Shown one piece after another: positions 53,851-62,339 of a stretch of DNA of 64,000 bases. The stretch is from an uncultured Phocaeicola sp. (GTDB lineage Bacteria > Bacteroidota > Bacteroidia > Bacteroidales > Bacteroidaceae). Position numbers and translations under genes: made by a program. The stretch covers positions 62,001 through 126,000 of the forward strand of contig CAOYQO010000001.1 in assembly GCA_948566455.1 (NCBI GenBank), given 5' to 3'. How positions within the stretch are numbered: the stretch's first letter is position 1; each line of letters starts with the position of its first letter. The notes beneath the pieces are model-generated. The model made no database searches, was not told the DNA's origin, and saw nothing but the letters and a program-made list of their open reading frames with translations.

Positions 53851-53942
53851 AGGAAGTTGATATAACCTTGATATAACCTTGATGCTTTTGCTATTTCCCT
53901 TTCTAATAATATGATCCAATCAATTAATCGTTAAATAAAATT

Positions 53943-56693
53943 CTACTTCAATATCTTTTCCTCCATATTGGCTTTTAGTTTGTACGTCTTCTTTTTGATG
54001 CTGATGGTGCAATCGGTGGATGCAGTGTAGTACCATGCCCCTTTCTTGAATTCCAGTAATACATCTGTGGGAGTTTCCGTCTTGATAACTACATTCGGGG
54101 TACTTAGCAAAGTGCCATGTCCTAAAAAGAAGGTGCAATCATCGCCCTTTTTATTTCCCCATAAAGCATAGGTGGCTTGTGCACTCATTTTTCCGCTAGT
54201 GCAGATATCCGTGGGATTATCTGATGACAGAATATAATCTGTGCGTCCATTTTTCTGTACCACACAGATACCGGTGGCACTGTTTTCCGTTTTGCTTTTT
54301 ACTTCGGGGAAGCTTACTTCGGTAATGCAGCCGGGTTCTTTTACGGATGAGGGCTCATAGATAGCGACGAACGGCCGGTTCCAGGCTTCTCCTTTCTGGC
54401 GAGCCACAAAAGTCAGGGTAGGTTGTTCTTTTATATTATATGGCATCCCCGGGCTACGGCTCAAACCTTCCGTCGTGGGAGACAGGGCGGTGAAAACTTC
54501 CCGGTCCGTTTCTCCTTTCATCCACAAGTTCATTGAAATGTCATCCTTGTCGGGCATGGCAATGGTAAATGTAGCTTTTATGTCTTTGTCGGTAGTAGCC
54601 GACTTCTTATCATAGATATAAGAATAAGCATAAAGGTGAGCACCGGCAAAGGCCAGTTCTTCGGTAGGTTGCAAATTCAGGTCTGCACCGTCTGTGCCTG
54701 TCAGTGTTAGGGTTTGCCCTAGGTTATGGTAGAAATAATCATGCATTTTATCACCACCGCGTTCTTTCCGGCTGCGGAAGATATCTACGTAATAACCGGT
54801 TTCCGGACCGGTAGTGACGATACTCATCATACGGGTCTGGTCGGCACGGCTTTCCGGTTCACGGAAAGAAACATCGCTATAGGTTACGGAAGTGAAAGCT
54901 TTTCCCGGTTCGGAGGAAACAGGGAAACTGGATTTAAGATCGAAGGAGTGATTACTTTTCATCACCGGATAACTGGAAATGCCATCCACGCAAACCGTGT
55001 TATGACTGGGAAATTGAGAGTAATATTCCAGATAATCCAGCCCACTGTATAAGTAAAGACCGATTCCGGCATCGGGAGCCAGAACATATCCCTTACCGTA
55101 AAGTTCCATGGATATGCCATTGGCATGCATGTGGTTTCCTTCACTGGCATTCAGGGAAATCATAAGACTGTGACGGGGATTCATTCCGTTTCGTTGTACC
55201 AGCCAGGAAACGTTCGGTGCATAGAAGAGGGGAGAGACATATTGCTCTATTTTTCCGGCTTCGATATTGGGATTCAGTTCCAATGGCTTTTCATCAAAGA
55301 AAGAACTGATAGAAACGGGGACGCTTTTTTTATTGTCTTTGGTTTTTCTCGCATTAGGATGGAAGCATTTCAGCATGGCAGTGAAATATTCTTCCTGCTC
55401 TTTCTTTCCGTTGTGCTGTGCATTTCGTATCATGCGGGATATAGGATGGGTGTTCAGATATCCCGGGTGGGTATCGCCGAAACCACAGATCATCCGGTTG
55501 GGGAACAAATATTGCGGAATAGCGGCTACTGCTTTAGAGAGAACCGGCATTGCTTTCACCAGGTCATAATTCAGATTCCGGTCGAAGAGGGTAGTAAAGC
55601 TGGTGTAGTCATTCAGTACTACATTGCTGTATCCGGGACATTCGGCCCAGATACCTGTCTTCGGATCGAAGCCATAATCGGCTAATTTATTCAGACTCCA
55701 TTGGCGGATACTAGAGCGGTTGAGTACATAATCAATGTAATATTCGCGTCCTTTGCCATCGGCATATTGCTTGTTGTTTTCCAGTATCATACCAATATTC
55801 ATGACATAACGAGCCTGCATCAGGTTCCAGTTGTTGTGAGGAACACCGTTTGCAATGATATTGTCCGCCCATTTCTTGAAAGCTCCTGCGTATATATCCA
55901 TTTTGTCGGTATGCCGGGCATTCAGGTAGTCATACAGGAAATCGTAAAGGGGAACGATGTCATAAAGAATATCTTCGTGAATAACCTCGAAAGAACTCAT
56001 GCCTACCAGAGTTTGCTGATGGCCGTGGTTGAGGTCGATGGGAACATTCCGATAATAGATACCTGTCATATAGGTATCGAATACTCCGGCGGCGAGTTTT
56101 GCATATCTTTCTTCTCCGGTAAGCCAGTAAAGGAAAGCGGCATCACGGGCGATACCCATGATTTCACGGTTCAGGCTCTCAATGTTGCGTCCGGTTTTAG
56201 AAGGATGTACACTCTCCATAGGGCGACCGGGCAGGGCATTGTTACAGAAAGTTACATTTCCTTCCGCATCGTCATCGTATGGCACTACATCTTCCAGACG
56301 GGGACGTCCGTGGGTGGCGAATGTGCCACGCGTACCGGTATAGCGAACGGTGGGTGTCGGTGCTTTTTCGCCTCCGGCATGGTCGAAGGTTTCACCTTTT
56401 ATATATACATCCGTAGCATGAGACTTCCAATACATGGCAAGGCGTGAAAGTAACCAGTCCGGTTGGGCATCTGTCAGGTTGGCATAAAGATCGGCACGCC
56501 TTTTCAGTTTCTCAAATACGTCTTTTGCCCAATCTTCTTTTTCTATCAGGTTCAGGGTTTCACTCTTACCGTTGCTGTTTGTCAGATAACGCGGATGGCT
56601 GTCCGGCAACTGCTGCCGGAAGGTGATTTCTACCTCCTGGGCTTGTAATATCCCTGAAAAGAGAAGGCATATCAATAAACTAAGTGCTTTCAT
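53943..56693 (-). CDS. Heparinase II/III-family polysaccharide lyase
   Basis: A 916-residue secreted protein (signal peptide to about residue 18, ILQAQ). Order: alpha/alpha toroid (about 50-450) with NNWN at 287-290 and HGHQQ at 223-227, then a heparinase II/III-type sandwich (about 490-800) with the hallmark EGNHMHANGISMELYGKG (518-535; His521 and His523), then a C-terminal sandwich. Members of this fold cleave uronate-containing chains such as alginate, ulvan, heparin or glucuronan. The family cannot be named with certainty; it is a different architecture from the lyase at 31829. An operator candidate lies 33 bases upstream of the start. Confidence 0.87.
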   Translation of the reverse strand: MKALSLLICLLFSGILQAQEVEITFRQQLPDSHPRYLTNSNGKSETLNLIEKEDWAKDVFEKLKRRADLYANLTDAQPDWLLSRLAMYWKSHATDVYIKGETFDHAGGEKAPTPTVRYTGTRGTFATHGRPRLEDVVPYDDDAEGNVTFCNNALPGRPMESVHPSKTGRNIESLNREIMGIARDAAFLYWLTGEERYAKLAAGVFDTYMTGIYYRNVPIDLNHGHQQTLVGMSSFEVIHEDILYDIVPLYDFLYDYLNARHTDKMDIYAGAFKKWADNIIANGVPHNNWNLMQARYVMNIGMILENNKQYADGKGREYYIDYVLNRSSIRQWSLNKLADYGFDPKTGIWAECPGYSNVVLNDYTSFTTLFDRNLNYDLVKAMPVLSKAVAAIPQYLFPNRMICGFGDTHPGYLNTHPISRMIRNAQHNGKKEQEEYFTAMLKCFHPNARKTKDNKKSVPVSISSFFDEKPLELNPNIEAGKIEQYVSPLFYAPNVSWLVQRNGMNPRHSLMISLNASEGNHMHANGISMELYGKGYVLAPDAGIGLYLYSGLDYLEYYSQFPSHNTVCVDGISSYPVMKSNHSFDLKSSFPVSSEPGKAFTSVTYSDVSFREPESRADQTRMMSIVTTGPETGYYVDIFRSRKERGGDKMHDYFYHNLGQTLTLTGTDGADLNLQPTEELAFAGAHLYAYSYIYDKKSATTDKDIKATFTIAMPDKDDISMNLWMKGETDREVFTALSPTTEGLSRSPGMPYNIKEQPTLTFVARQKGEAWNRPFVAIYEPSSVKEPGCITEVSFPEVKSKTENSATGICVVQKNGRTDYILSSDNPTDICTSGKMSAQATYALWGNKKGDDCTFFLGHGTLLSTPNVVIKTETPTDVLLEFKKGAWYYTASTDCTISIKKKTYKLKANMEEKILK

Positions 56694-56726
56694 ATTCTAT
56701 CAATAACATTAGGTATTTAAAGAATA

Positions 56727-56752
56727 TACGGATGAGGGCGGATAATTACTCA
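56727..56752 (-). promoter_or_regulatory. PUL bipartite operator candidate, site 9
   Basis: TACGG, 15 bases, TACTCA on the plus strand, 33 bases upstream of the heparinase-like gene. Two mismatches from the strongest form, but the offset is exact. As at site 7, a canonical -7 element (56764-56771) lies just upstream, 11 bases away. Confidence 0.58.
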
Positions 56753-56763
56753 ACGGAACACGA

Positions 56764-56771
56764 CAAAGATA
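56764..56771 (-). promoter_or_regulatory. -7 element of the heparinase-like gene
   Basis: The minus strand reads TATCTTTG, a perfect TAnnTTTG, 70 bases upstream of the ATG at 56693. Transcription from here would start inside or next to operator candidate site 9. Confidence 0.55.
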
Positions 56772-56792
56772 GCGCAAGACTATGCAAAATAT

Positions 56793-56836
56793 GTAATCAT
56801 TATTACACTTTTTTAAAAATAAAGCCCCTACTTTTG
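56793..56836 (+). promoter_or_regulatory. nrf operon promoter with Fnr/HcpR-type operator
   Basis: The 14-base palindrome GTAATCATTATTAC (56793-56806; perfect GTAAT/ATTAC arms) is followed, after exactly 22 bases, by the -7 element TACTTTTG (56829-56836), 18 bases before the nrfH start. There is no -33 TTTG, so the palindrome would place an activator near position -43. The same layout with the same 22-base spacing occurs before hcp (63728-63771). Confidence 0.7.
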
Positions 56837-56854
56837 TGAAAAATACTATTTCCT

Positions 56855-57445
56855 ATGAAGAAATTGTCATTTATAAACAGGTTTTTACCTTCGTACAAAT
56901 GGAAAGTGGCTGCGATAGTTATCTGCGGTATCGTTGTGGGCGGGGGAGGCTTGTTCATGTACTTGCTGCGGGCGCATACCTACTTGGGGGATGAGCCGTC
57001 GGCATGCGTGAACTGTCATATTATGGCACCTTATTACGCTACATGGTTCCACAGTTCACATAGTCGGGATGCCACTTGCAATGATTGTCATGTTCCTCAT
57101 GAGAATGCCGTAAAGAAATGGACATTCAAGGGGATGGACGGTATGAAACATGTGGCTGCTTTTCTGACAAAGAGCGAGCCACAGGTTATCAGGGCGCATG
57201 AAGCCAGTTCAGAGGTGATTATGAACAACTGTATTCGTTGCCATACGCAGTTGAATGCGGAGTTTGTGAAAACCGGGAAAATAGATTATATGATGTCTCA
57301 GGTAGGCGAGGGTAAGGCTTGTTGGGATTGTCACCGGGATGTGCCGCATGGCGGAAGCAACTCGTTGTCATCCACTCCCAATGCACTGGTACCTTATCCT
57401 GAATCGCCCGTTCCGGGCTGGCTGCAAAAGATGCTTAAGAAATAA
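56855..57445 (+). CDS. nrfH: NrfH, tetraheme quinol dehydrogenase subunit of nitrite reductase
   Basis: A 196-residue NapC/NirT-family cytochrome that passes electrons from menaquinol to NrfA. One N-terminal membrane helix (about 18-38) anchors a periplasmic domain with four CxxCH heme sites: CVNCH 51-55, CNDCH 75-79, CIRCH 126-130 and CWDCH 156-160. Length and spacing are normal. It is first in an operon with nrfA (21 bases downstream), the heme-attachment genes ccsB and ccsA and a porin. A predicted activator site and -7 element lie directly in front. Confidence 0.96.
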   Translation: MKKLSFINRFLPSYKWKVAAIVICGIVVGGGGLFMYLLRAHTYLGDEPSACVNCHIMAPYYATWFHSSHSRDATCNDCHVPHENAVKKWTFKGMDGMKHVAAFLTKSEPQVIRAHEASSEVIMNNCIRCHTQLNAEFVKTGKIDYMMSQVGEGKACWDCHRDVPHGGSNSLSSTPNALVPYPESPVPGWLQKMLKK

Positions 57446-57466
57446 TGAAATAAAATCAATATACTT

Positions 57467-58948
57467 ATGGAAAAGAAATTGAAATCATGGCAAGGCTGGC
57501 TGCTGTTCGGTGGTTCGATGGTAGTCGTGTTTGTATTAGGATTATGTGTTTCCGCGCTGATGGAGAGGCGGGCGGAATTAGAAAGCGTGTTCAATAACCG
57601 CAGGACTGTTATTACAGGCATTGAAGCCCGTAATGAAGTGTTCAAAAGTGATTTCCCCCGTGAATATCAGACCTGGACGGAAACAGCGAAGACGGATTTC
57701 CAGAGTGAGTTCAATGGAAACATTGCGGTCGATGTATTGGAACAACGTCCCGAAATGGTGGTTCTGTGGGCAGGATATGCTTTCTCAAAGGACTATTCGA
57801 CTCCGCGTGGGCACATGCATGCGATAGAGGATATTACGGCAAGCCTTCGTACGGGGGCGCCTGCTACTCCCGAAGATGGTCCGCAACCGTCTACCTGCTG
57901 GACTTGTAAGAGCCCGGATGTTCCCCGTATGATGGAGGCTATCGGTGTGGATGCGTTCTATAATAATAAGTGGGGAGCAATGGGTGATGAGATTGTAAAT
58001 CCTATCGGATGCGCCGATTGCCACGAACCGGAAAATATGAATCTGCACATCAGCCGTCCGGCTTTGATCGAGGCTTTTGCACGCCAGGGCAGAGATATAA
58101 CAAAAGCTACTCCGCAGGAAATGCGCTCGCTGGTTTGTGCGCAGTGCCACGTGGAATATTACTTCAAGGGTGATGGCAAGTACCTGACTTTCCCTTGGGA
58201 TAAAGGCTTTACTGTGGAAGATATGGAGGCTTATTATGATAATGAAGGTTTCTATGATTATATTCATAAACTGAGTCGTGCTCCGATATTGAAAGCGCAG
58301 CATCCTGATTATGAAATCTGTCAGATGGGTATTCACGGTCAGAGAGGTGTGTCATGTGCAGATTGTCACATGCCTTATAAGAGCGAAGGTGGTGTGAAAT
58401 TCAGTGATCACCATATTCAAAGCCCGTTGGCGATGATTGACCGTACTTGTCAGACTTGCCACCGCGAAAGTGAAGAAACATTGCGTAACAATGTGTACGA
58501 ACGCCAACTTAAGGCTAACGAAATACGTAACCGTTTGGAACAGGAACTTGCCAAGGCTCATATCGAGGCTAAGTTTGCATGGGACAAGGGGGCTACGGAA
58601 GATCAGATGAAAGATGTACTTGCCCTTATCCGTCAGGCGCAGTGGCGTTGGGATTTCGGTGTGGCTTCTCACGGTGGTTTTTTCCATGCTCCGCAGGAAA
58701 TCCAACGTATCCTTTCACATGGATTGGACAAGGCTATGCAGGCTCGTCTGGCTGTATCAAGAGTATTGGCTAAGCATGGCTTTACGGATGATGTGCCGAT
58801 GCCGGACATTTCAACCAAAGAGAAAGCACAACAATATATTGGTCTCGACATGGATGCGGAAAGAGCTGCTAAAGAGAAATTCCTGAAAACAACTGTACCT
58901 GCATGGCTGGAAAAAGCGAAAGCTAACGGTCGCCTGGCCCAGAAATAA
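57467..58948 (+). CDS. nrfA: NrfA, pentaheme ammonia-forming nitrite reductase
   Basis: A 493-residue periplasmic cytochrome that reduces nitrite to ammonium with six electrons. An N-terminal helix (about 11-31) may be a signal or an anchor. The catalytic heme site has the typical CxxCK form, CWTCK at 144-148, followed by four CxxCH sites: 182-186, 224-228, 297-301 and 328-332. Other signatures include HMPYKSEGGVKFSDHHIQSP (about 301-320) with the active-site and distal histidines. The protein allows nitrite use as an electron acceptor and detoxification of nitrite or NO. Confidence 0.97.
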   Translation: MEKKLKSWQGWLLFGGSMVVVFVLGLCVSALMERRAELESVFNNRRTVITGIEARNEVFKSDFPREYQTWTETAKTDFQSEFNGNIAVDVLEQRPEMVVLWAGYAFSKDYSTPRGHMHAIEDITASLRTGAPATPEDGPQPSTCWTCKSPDVPRMMEAIGVDAFYNNKWGAMGDEIVNPIGCADCHEPENMNLHISRPALIEAFARQGRDITKATPQEMRSLVCAQCHVEYYFKGDGKYLTFPWDKGFTVEDMEAYYDNEGFYDYIHKLSRAPILKAQHPDYEICQMGIHGQRGVSCADCHMPYKSEGGVKFSDHHIQSPLAMIDRTCQTCHRESEETLRNNVYERQLKANEIRNRLEQELAKAHIEAKFAWDKGATEDQMKDVLALIRQAQWRWDFGVASHGGFFHAPQEIQRILSHGLDKAMQARLAVSRVLAKHGFTDDVPMPDISTKEKAQQYIGLDMDAERAAKEKFLKTTVPAWLEKAKANGRLAQK

Positions 58949-58957
58949 AACAGAGAT

Positions 58958-60190
58958 ATGTGGATCAGACCGTGGGGATTTAAAGAAGGATGCCTGATAG
59001 GCGCAGGACTGTTGGTGACAGGATGGCTGCTACAGATTACAATCGGTGAAATAGATTGGAGTTTGTTTGCCTGTCCGGTGAATATCATAGTTCTGGTTTT
59101 ATATATAGCCGGAATAGTTGCCATGCATTGCTTGCGCAAGCGTGTTTATTTCTTCAGTTGGATAAGCCATTATACATCGGCTGTCTCTTCTCTTTTATGG
59201 GTGGCGGGCATTACGGTGGTGATGGGACTTATCCGTCAGGTCCCTTCCGGTCATCCGGCAGATGTGCTCGGTTTCTCACGAATGCTTTCGGCATGGCCTT
59301 TTATATTGCTTTATATCTGGATGGTGACTGTACTGGGGCTGACTACGCTTCGTGCCGGATTTCCATTCAGATGGAAGAAGCTTGCTTTCCTTTTGAATCA
59401 TGCCGGGCTGTTTATTGCCCTGATTACGGCAACCTTGGGAAATGCCGATATGCAGCGGTTGAAAATGACCACCCGGATAGATAATGCCGAATGGCGTGCA
59501 ATGGATGAGTACGGCAAATTGATAGAACTTCCGCTGGCCATTGAACTGAAAGACTTCACGATTGACGAGTATCCTCCGAAACTGATGCTGATTGATAATG
59601 AAACAGGACGTACATTGCCAGAGAAAGCACCGGAACATTTGTTGCTGGAAGAAGGTGTAACGGAGGGGCAGCTGTCCGATTGGCTGGTGACTATCCGGCA
59701 AACGATTCCCTGGGCGGCTTCTGTGGCTACGGAAGATACGGTGAAGTTTACCGAATTCCATTCGATGGGAGCCACGTACGCCGTTTATTTGCAGGCTATC
59801 AATCAAAAGACGAAAACTGCAAAGGAGGGGTGGGTAAGTTGCGGTAGTTTTATTTTCCCATATAAAGCATTGCGTCTGGATTCGTTGACAAGCCTTATCA
59901 TGCCGGAACGCGAACCGCAGCGTTTTGCATCTACAGTGAAAGTATACACGGAAGACGGCAAACAGGTGGAAGATACGATTGCAGTGAACCATCCCCTGAA
60001 TGTGGCGGGATGGAATATTTATCAATTGAGCTATGATGATACGAAAGGGCGCTGGAGCGATATCAGTGTGTTCGAACTGGTACGTGATCCGTGGTTGCCT
60101 GCTGTCTATGCAGGTATTATCATGATGGTGCTGGGAGCTATCTGTCTGTTTGTTAATGCACAAAAAAGAAAAGAGGAGGACGCTGAATGA
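58958..60190 (+). CDS. ccsB: ResB/CcsB-like cytochrome c biogenesis protein
   Basis: A 410-residue membrane protein with about four N-terminal membrane helices (12-32, 43-60, 75-92, 108-128), a large periplasmic domain (about 165-370) and a C-terminal helix (about 373-395). This is the layout of ResB/CcsB, which with CcsA transfers heme to apocytochromes in system II. Motifs are weak, as usual for the family; the assignment rests on topology, the NVAGWNIYQLSYD segment near 347-359 and the neighbouring ccsA, which it overlaps by four bases (ATGA). Within this operon it would mature NrfH and NrfA, including the special CxxCK site. Confidence 0.88.
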   Translation: MWIRPWGFKEGCLIGAGLLVTGWLLQITIGEIDWSLFACPVNIIVLVLYIAGIVAMHCLRKRVYFFSWISHYTSAVSSLLWVAGITVVMGLIRQVPSGHPADVLGFSRMLSAWPFILLYIWMVTVLGLTTLRAGFPFRWKKLAFLLNHAGLFIALITATLGNADMQRLKMTTRIDNAEWRAMDEYGKLIELPLAIELKDFTIDEYPPKLMLIDNETGRTLPEKAPEHLLLEEGVTEGQLSDWLVTIRQTIPWAASVATEDTVKFTEFHSMGATYAVYLQAINQKTKTAKEGWVSCGSFIFPYKALRLDSLTSLIMPEREPQRFASTVKVYTEDGKQVEDTIAVNHPLNVAGWNIYQLSYDDTKGRWSDISVFELVRDPWLPAVYAGIIMMVLGAICLFVNAQKRKEEDAE

Positions 60191-60978
60191 CGTGGGATTA
60201 TTTTGTACCGTTTTCAATTGCCGCCCTGCACTTCTGGGGATTCGGTGCCTTTGCCGCCTGGCGCGGAAGAAAACCGTATATTGTTGGCGGGCTTACCTTG
60301 ATTGGGCTTGCTATCTTCTTCAGCTTTATTGTGGGAATGTGGATTTCCCTGGAACGTCCGCCTATGCGGACGATGGGAGAGACGCGCTTGTGGTACTCTT
60401 TCTTTCTTCCACTGGCAGGACTTATCACATACAGCCGTTGGAGGTATAAGTGGATACTCAGTTTCAGTTTTATCCTGTCACTGGTATTTATCTGTATCAA
60501 TATCTTCAAACCGGAAATACATAACAAAACTTTGATGCCGGCTTTGCAAAGTCCGTGGTTTACGCCGCATGTCATCGTATATATGTTTGCCTATGCTATG
60601 CTGGGTGCGGCCACCGTGATGGCTATTTATCTGCTTTGGTTCAAGAAGAAGCCGATTGACAGCCGGGAGATGGACCTATGCGATAATCTGACTTATGTAG
60701 GATTGGCATTCATGACATTAGGCATGCTGTCGGGGGCTATATGGGCAAAAGAGGCGTGGGGACATTACTGGTCGTGGGACCCGAAAGAGACATGGGCGGC
60801 AGCTACGTGGTTTTCCTATCTGATTTATATACATTTCCGTCTTGGAAAACCTATGTTATACCGTAAGGCCTTAATTTTACTTCTGATATCATTTGTTTTG
60901 CTGCAAATGTGCTGGTATGGCATCAACTATCTGCCTTCTGCACAGGGAGTCAGCATTCATACGTATAATTTAAACTGA
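60187..60978 (+). CDS. ccsA: CcsA heme-handling cytochrome c synthase subunit
   Basis: A 263-residue integral membrane protein with about eight helices and the tryptophan-rich WWD heme-binding segment WGHYWSWDPKETW at 191-203. Flanking histidines (TPHVIVY near 123, and His252 region near the C-terminus) are the likely heme ligands. It pairs with CcsB in system II cytochrome maturation. Overlap with ccsB by ATGA indicates translational coupling. A dedicated copy inside an nrf operon is consistent with a need to attach heme at the CxxCK motif of NrfA. Confidence 0.93.
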   Translation: MTWDYFVPFSIAALHFWGFGAFAAWRGRKPYIVGGLTLIGLAIFFSFIVGMWISLERPPMRTMGETRLWYSFFLPLAGLITYSRWRYKWILSFSFILSLVFICINIFKPEIHNKTLMPALQSPWFTPHVIVYMFAYAMLGAATVMAIYLLWFKKKPIDSREMDLCDNLTYVGLAFMTLGMLSGAIWAKEAWGHYWSWDPKETWAAATWFSYLIYIHFRLGKPMLYRKALILLLISFVLLQMCWYGINYLPSAQGVSIHTYNLN

Positions 60979-60986
60979 TAATCATT

Positions 60987-62276
60987 ATGAAAACTACTTA
61001 TTGGGCAATGCTTCTCATGCTTTTGCCAAGCATGGCGTATACGCAAACTACAGAAAAAGAGAATGAATTTACAATGTCCATTCAGATCAGACCTCGTGCG
61101 GAGTATCGCAACGGTGTCTTGTCTCCTCGTGATGAGGGAGCGGAACCTGCGGGATTCATCAATAACCGTGCACGCCTTTCTATGGAGTACAAGCGTTCTG
61201 ATTTACAAATGAAGATCTCGGCACAGCACGTTGGTGTATGGGGACAGGACCCGCAGATTGACAAGAACGGCCGTTTCATCATGAATGAGGCATGGGCTAA
61301 ACTGAATTTCGGTAAAAACTTCTTTGCACAATTAGGCCGTCAGACCCTTTCGTATGATGACGAACGCATTCTGGGCGGACTGGATTGGAACATAGCCGGA
61401 CGCTACCATGATGCATTGAAACTGGGCTATGCCGACCCCAACAACCAATTGCATCTTATCCTCGCTTTCAACCAGAATGACGAGACTAAGATAGGCGGTA
61501 CCTATTACGTGCAGGCCGGAGCGCAGCCTTACAAGAATATGCAGACACTCTGGTATCACTATAAATCCGATTATACTCCCTTTGATGCATCCTTACTGTT
61601 CATGAATCTGGGATTGGAAACCGGAGATGCCGCTACTAAAGAGTCTCACACCCGTTATCTGCAAACAATGGGAACTTATATCACCTACAGAGAAAATGGG
61701 TGGAATGTAGACGGTGCCTTCTATTATCAGACGGGCAAGAACCAAAATGTGCAGAAGGTATCTGCTTTCATGGCCAACCTGCAAGTGGCTTATGCTTTCC
61801 CATACAACCTTAAACCTACTTGGACGATAGTGGCAAGTGCCGATTATCTGAGCGGAGACAGCGGTGACAGTGACAAGTACAAGGCATTCAATGTTCTATA
61901 TGGCACACATCATAAGTTTTACGGAGCTATGGATTATTTTTATGCGTCCGACTTTAAACCCGGATATGCTCCCGGCTTGTTTGACAAACGTCTGGGTTTA
62001 CGTTTCCGTGCTTCCGATAAGGTGGATATGGATTTGAACTATCATCATTTCTCAACTGCGGTGAAGTTGTCGGGATTGAAAAAGGCATTAGGTTCGGAAG
62101 TCGATTATCAAATAAACTGGTCGGTGATGAAGGATGTGAAACTCTCCGCCGGATACTCCATTATGCGCGGAACGGAGACGATGGACGTTGTGAAAGGCGG
62201 CAATCATAAAAGCTGGCAAGACTGGGGATGGGTGTCTGTCAACATCAATCCCAGAGTGCTGTTTGTGAAGTGGTAA
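60987..62276 (+). CDS. Alginate_exp-family outer-membrane porin of the nrf operon
   Basis: A 429-residue beta-barrel protein with a signal peptide (to about residue 19, SMAYTQ). The barrel is recognisable by alternating strands, such as FINNRARLSMEYKRSDLQMK and the alginate-export-family motif GRQTLSYDDERILGGLDW (about 115-132), and the aromatic closing VNINPRVLFVKW. Despite the family name, it sits 8 bases after ccsA as the fifth gene of a nitrite-reduction operon, so a role as porin for nitrite or another small anion is the simplest reading. That function is inferred. A strong terminator follows. Confidence 0.88.
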   Translation: MKTTYWAMLLMLLPSMAYTQTTEKENEFTMSIQIRPRAEYRNGVLSPRDEGAEPAGFINNRARLSMEYKRSDLQMKISAQHVGVWGQDPQIDKNGRFIMNEAWAKLNFGKNFFAQLGRQTLSYDDERILGGLDWNIAGRYHDALKLGYADPNNQLHLILAFNQNDETKIGGTYYVQAGAQPYKNMQTLWYHYKSDYTPFDASLLFMNLGLETGDAATKESHTRYLQTMGTYITYRENGWNVDGAFYYQTGKNQNVQKVSAFMANLQVAYAFPYNLKPTWTIVASADYLSGDSGDSDKYKAFNVLYGTHHKFYGAMDYFYASDFKPGYAPGLFDKRLGLRFRASDKVDMDLNYHHFSTAVKLSGLKKALGSEVDYQINWSVMKDVKLSAGYSIMRGTETMDVVKGGNHKSWQDWGWVSVNINPRVLFVKW

Positions 62277-62302
62277 ACTGTAAGTAAGAGAGAACATAAA
62301 TG

Positions 62303-62339
62303 AAGGTACGTATCAGGAGAAAGCTCCTATACGTACCTT
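62303..62339. terminator. Bidirectional terminator between porin and Crp/Fnr gene
   Basis: AAGGTACGTAT (62303-62313) and AGGAG (62315-62319) pair with CTCCT (62324-62328) and ATACGTACCTT (62329-62339): 16 base pairs, one bulged base and loop AAAG. The right arm contains the last codons and stop of the convergent Crp/Fnr gene (stop at 62327-62329). Confidence 0.87.

Larger units (their letters stand above)
53626..53942. other. 317-base gap between second regulator and heparinase-like gene
   Basis: Contains the -7 element of the regulator (53667-53674), a small perfect hairpin (CAGAGG 53716-53721 with CCTCTG 53730-53735) that may terminate the lyase transcript, copy B of the dispersed repeat (53753-53850), and a tandem TGATATAACCT/TGATATAACCT near 53858-53880. 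No coding sequence that I can support. Confidence 0.6.

Noticed and set aside
59276..60217. 313-codon open frame on the minus strand opposite ccsB
   Set aside because: It lies wholly opposite a convincing membrane-protein gene in a tight operon, is rich in Cys, His and Gln, and has no promoter or family signature.
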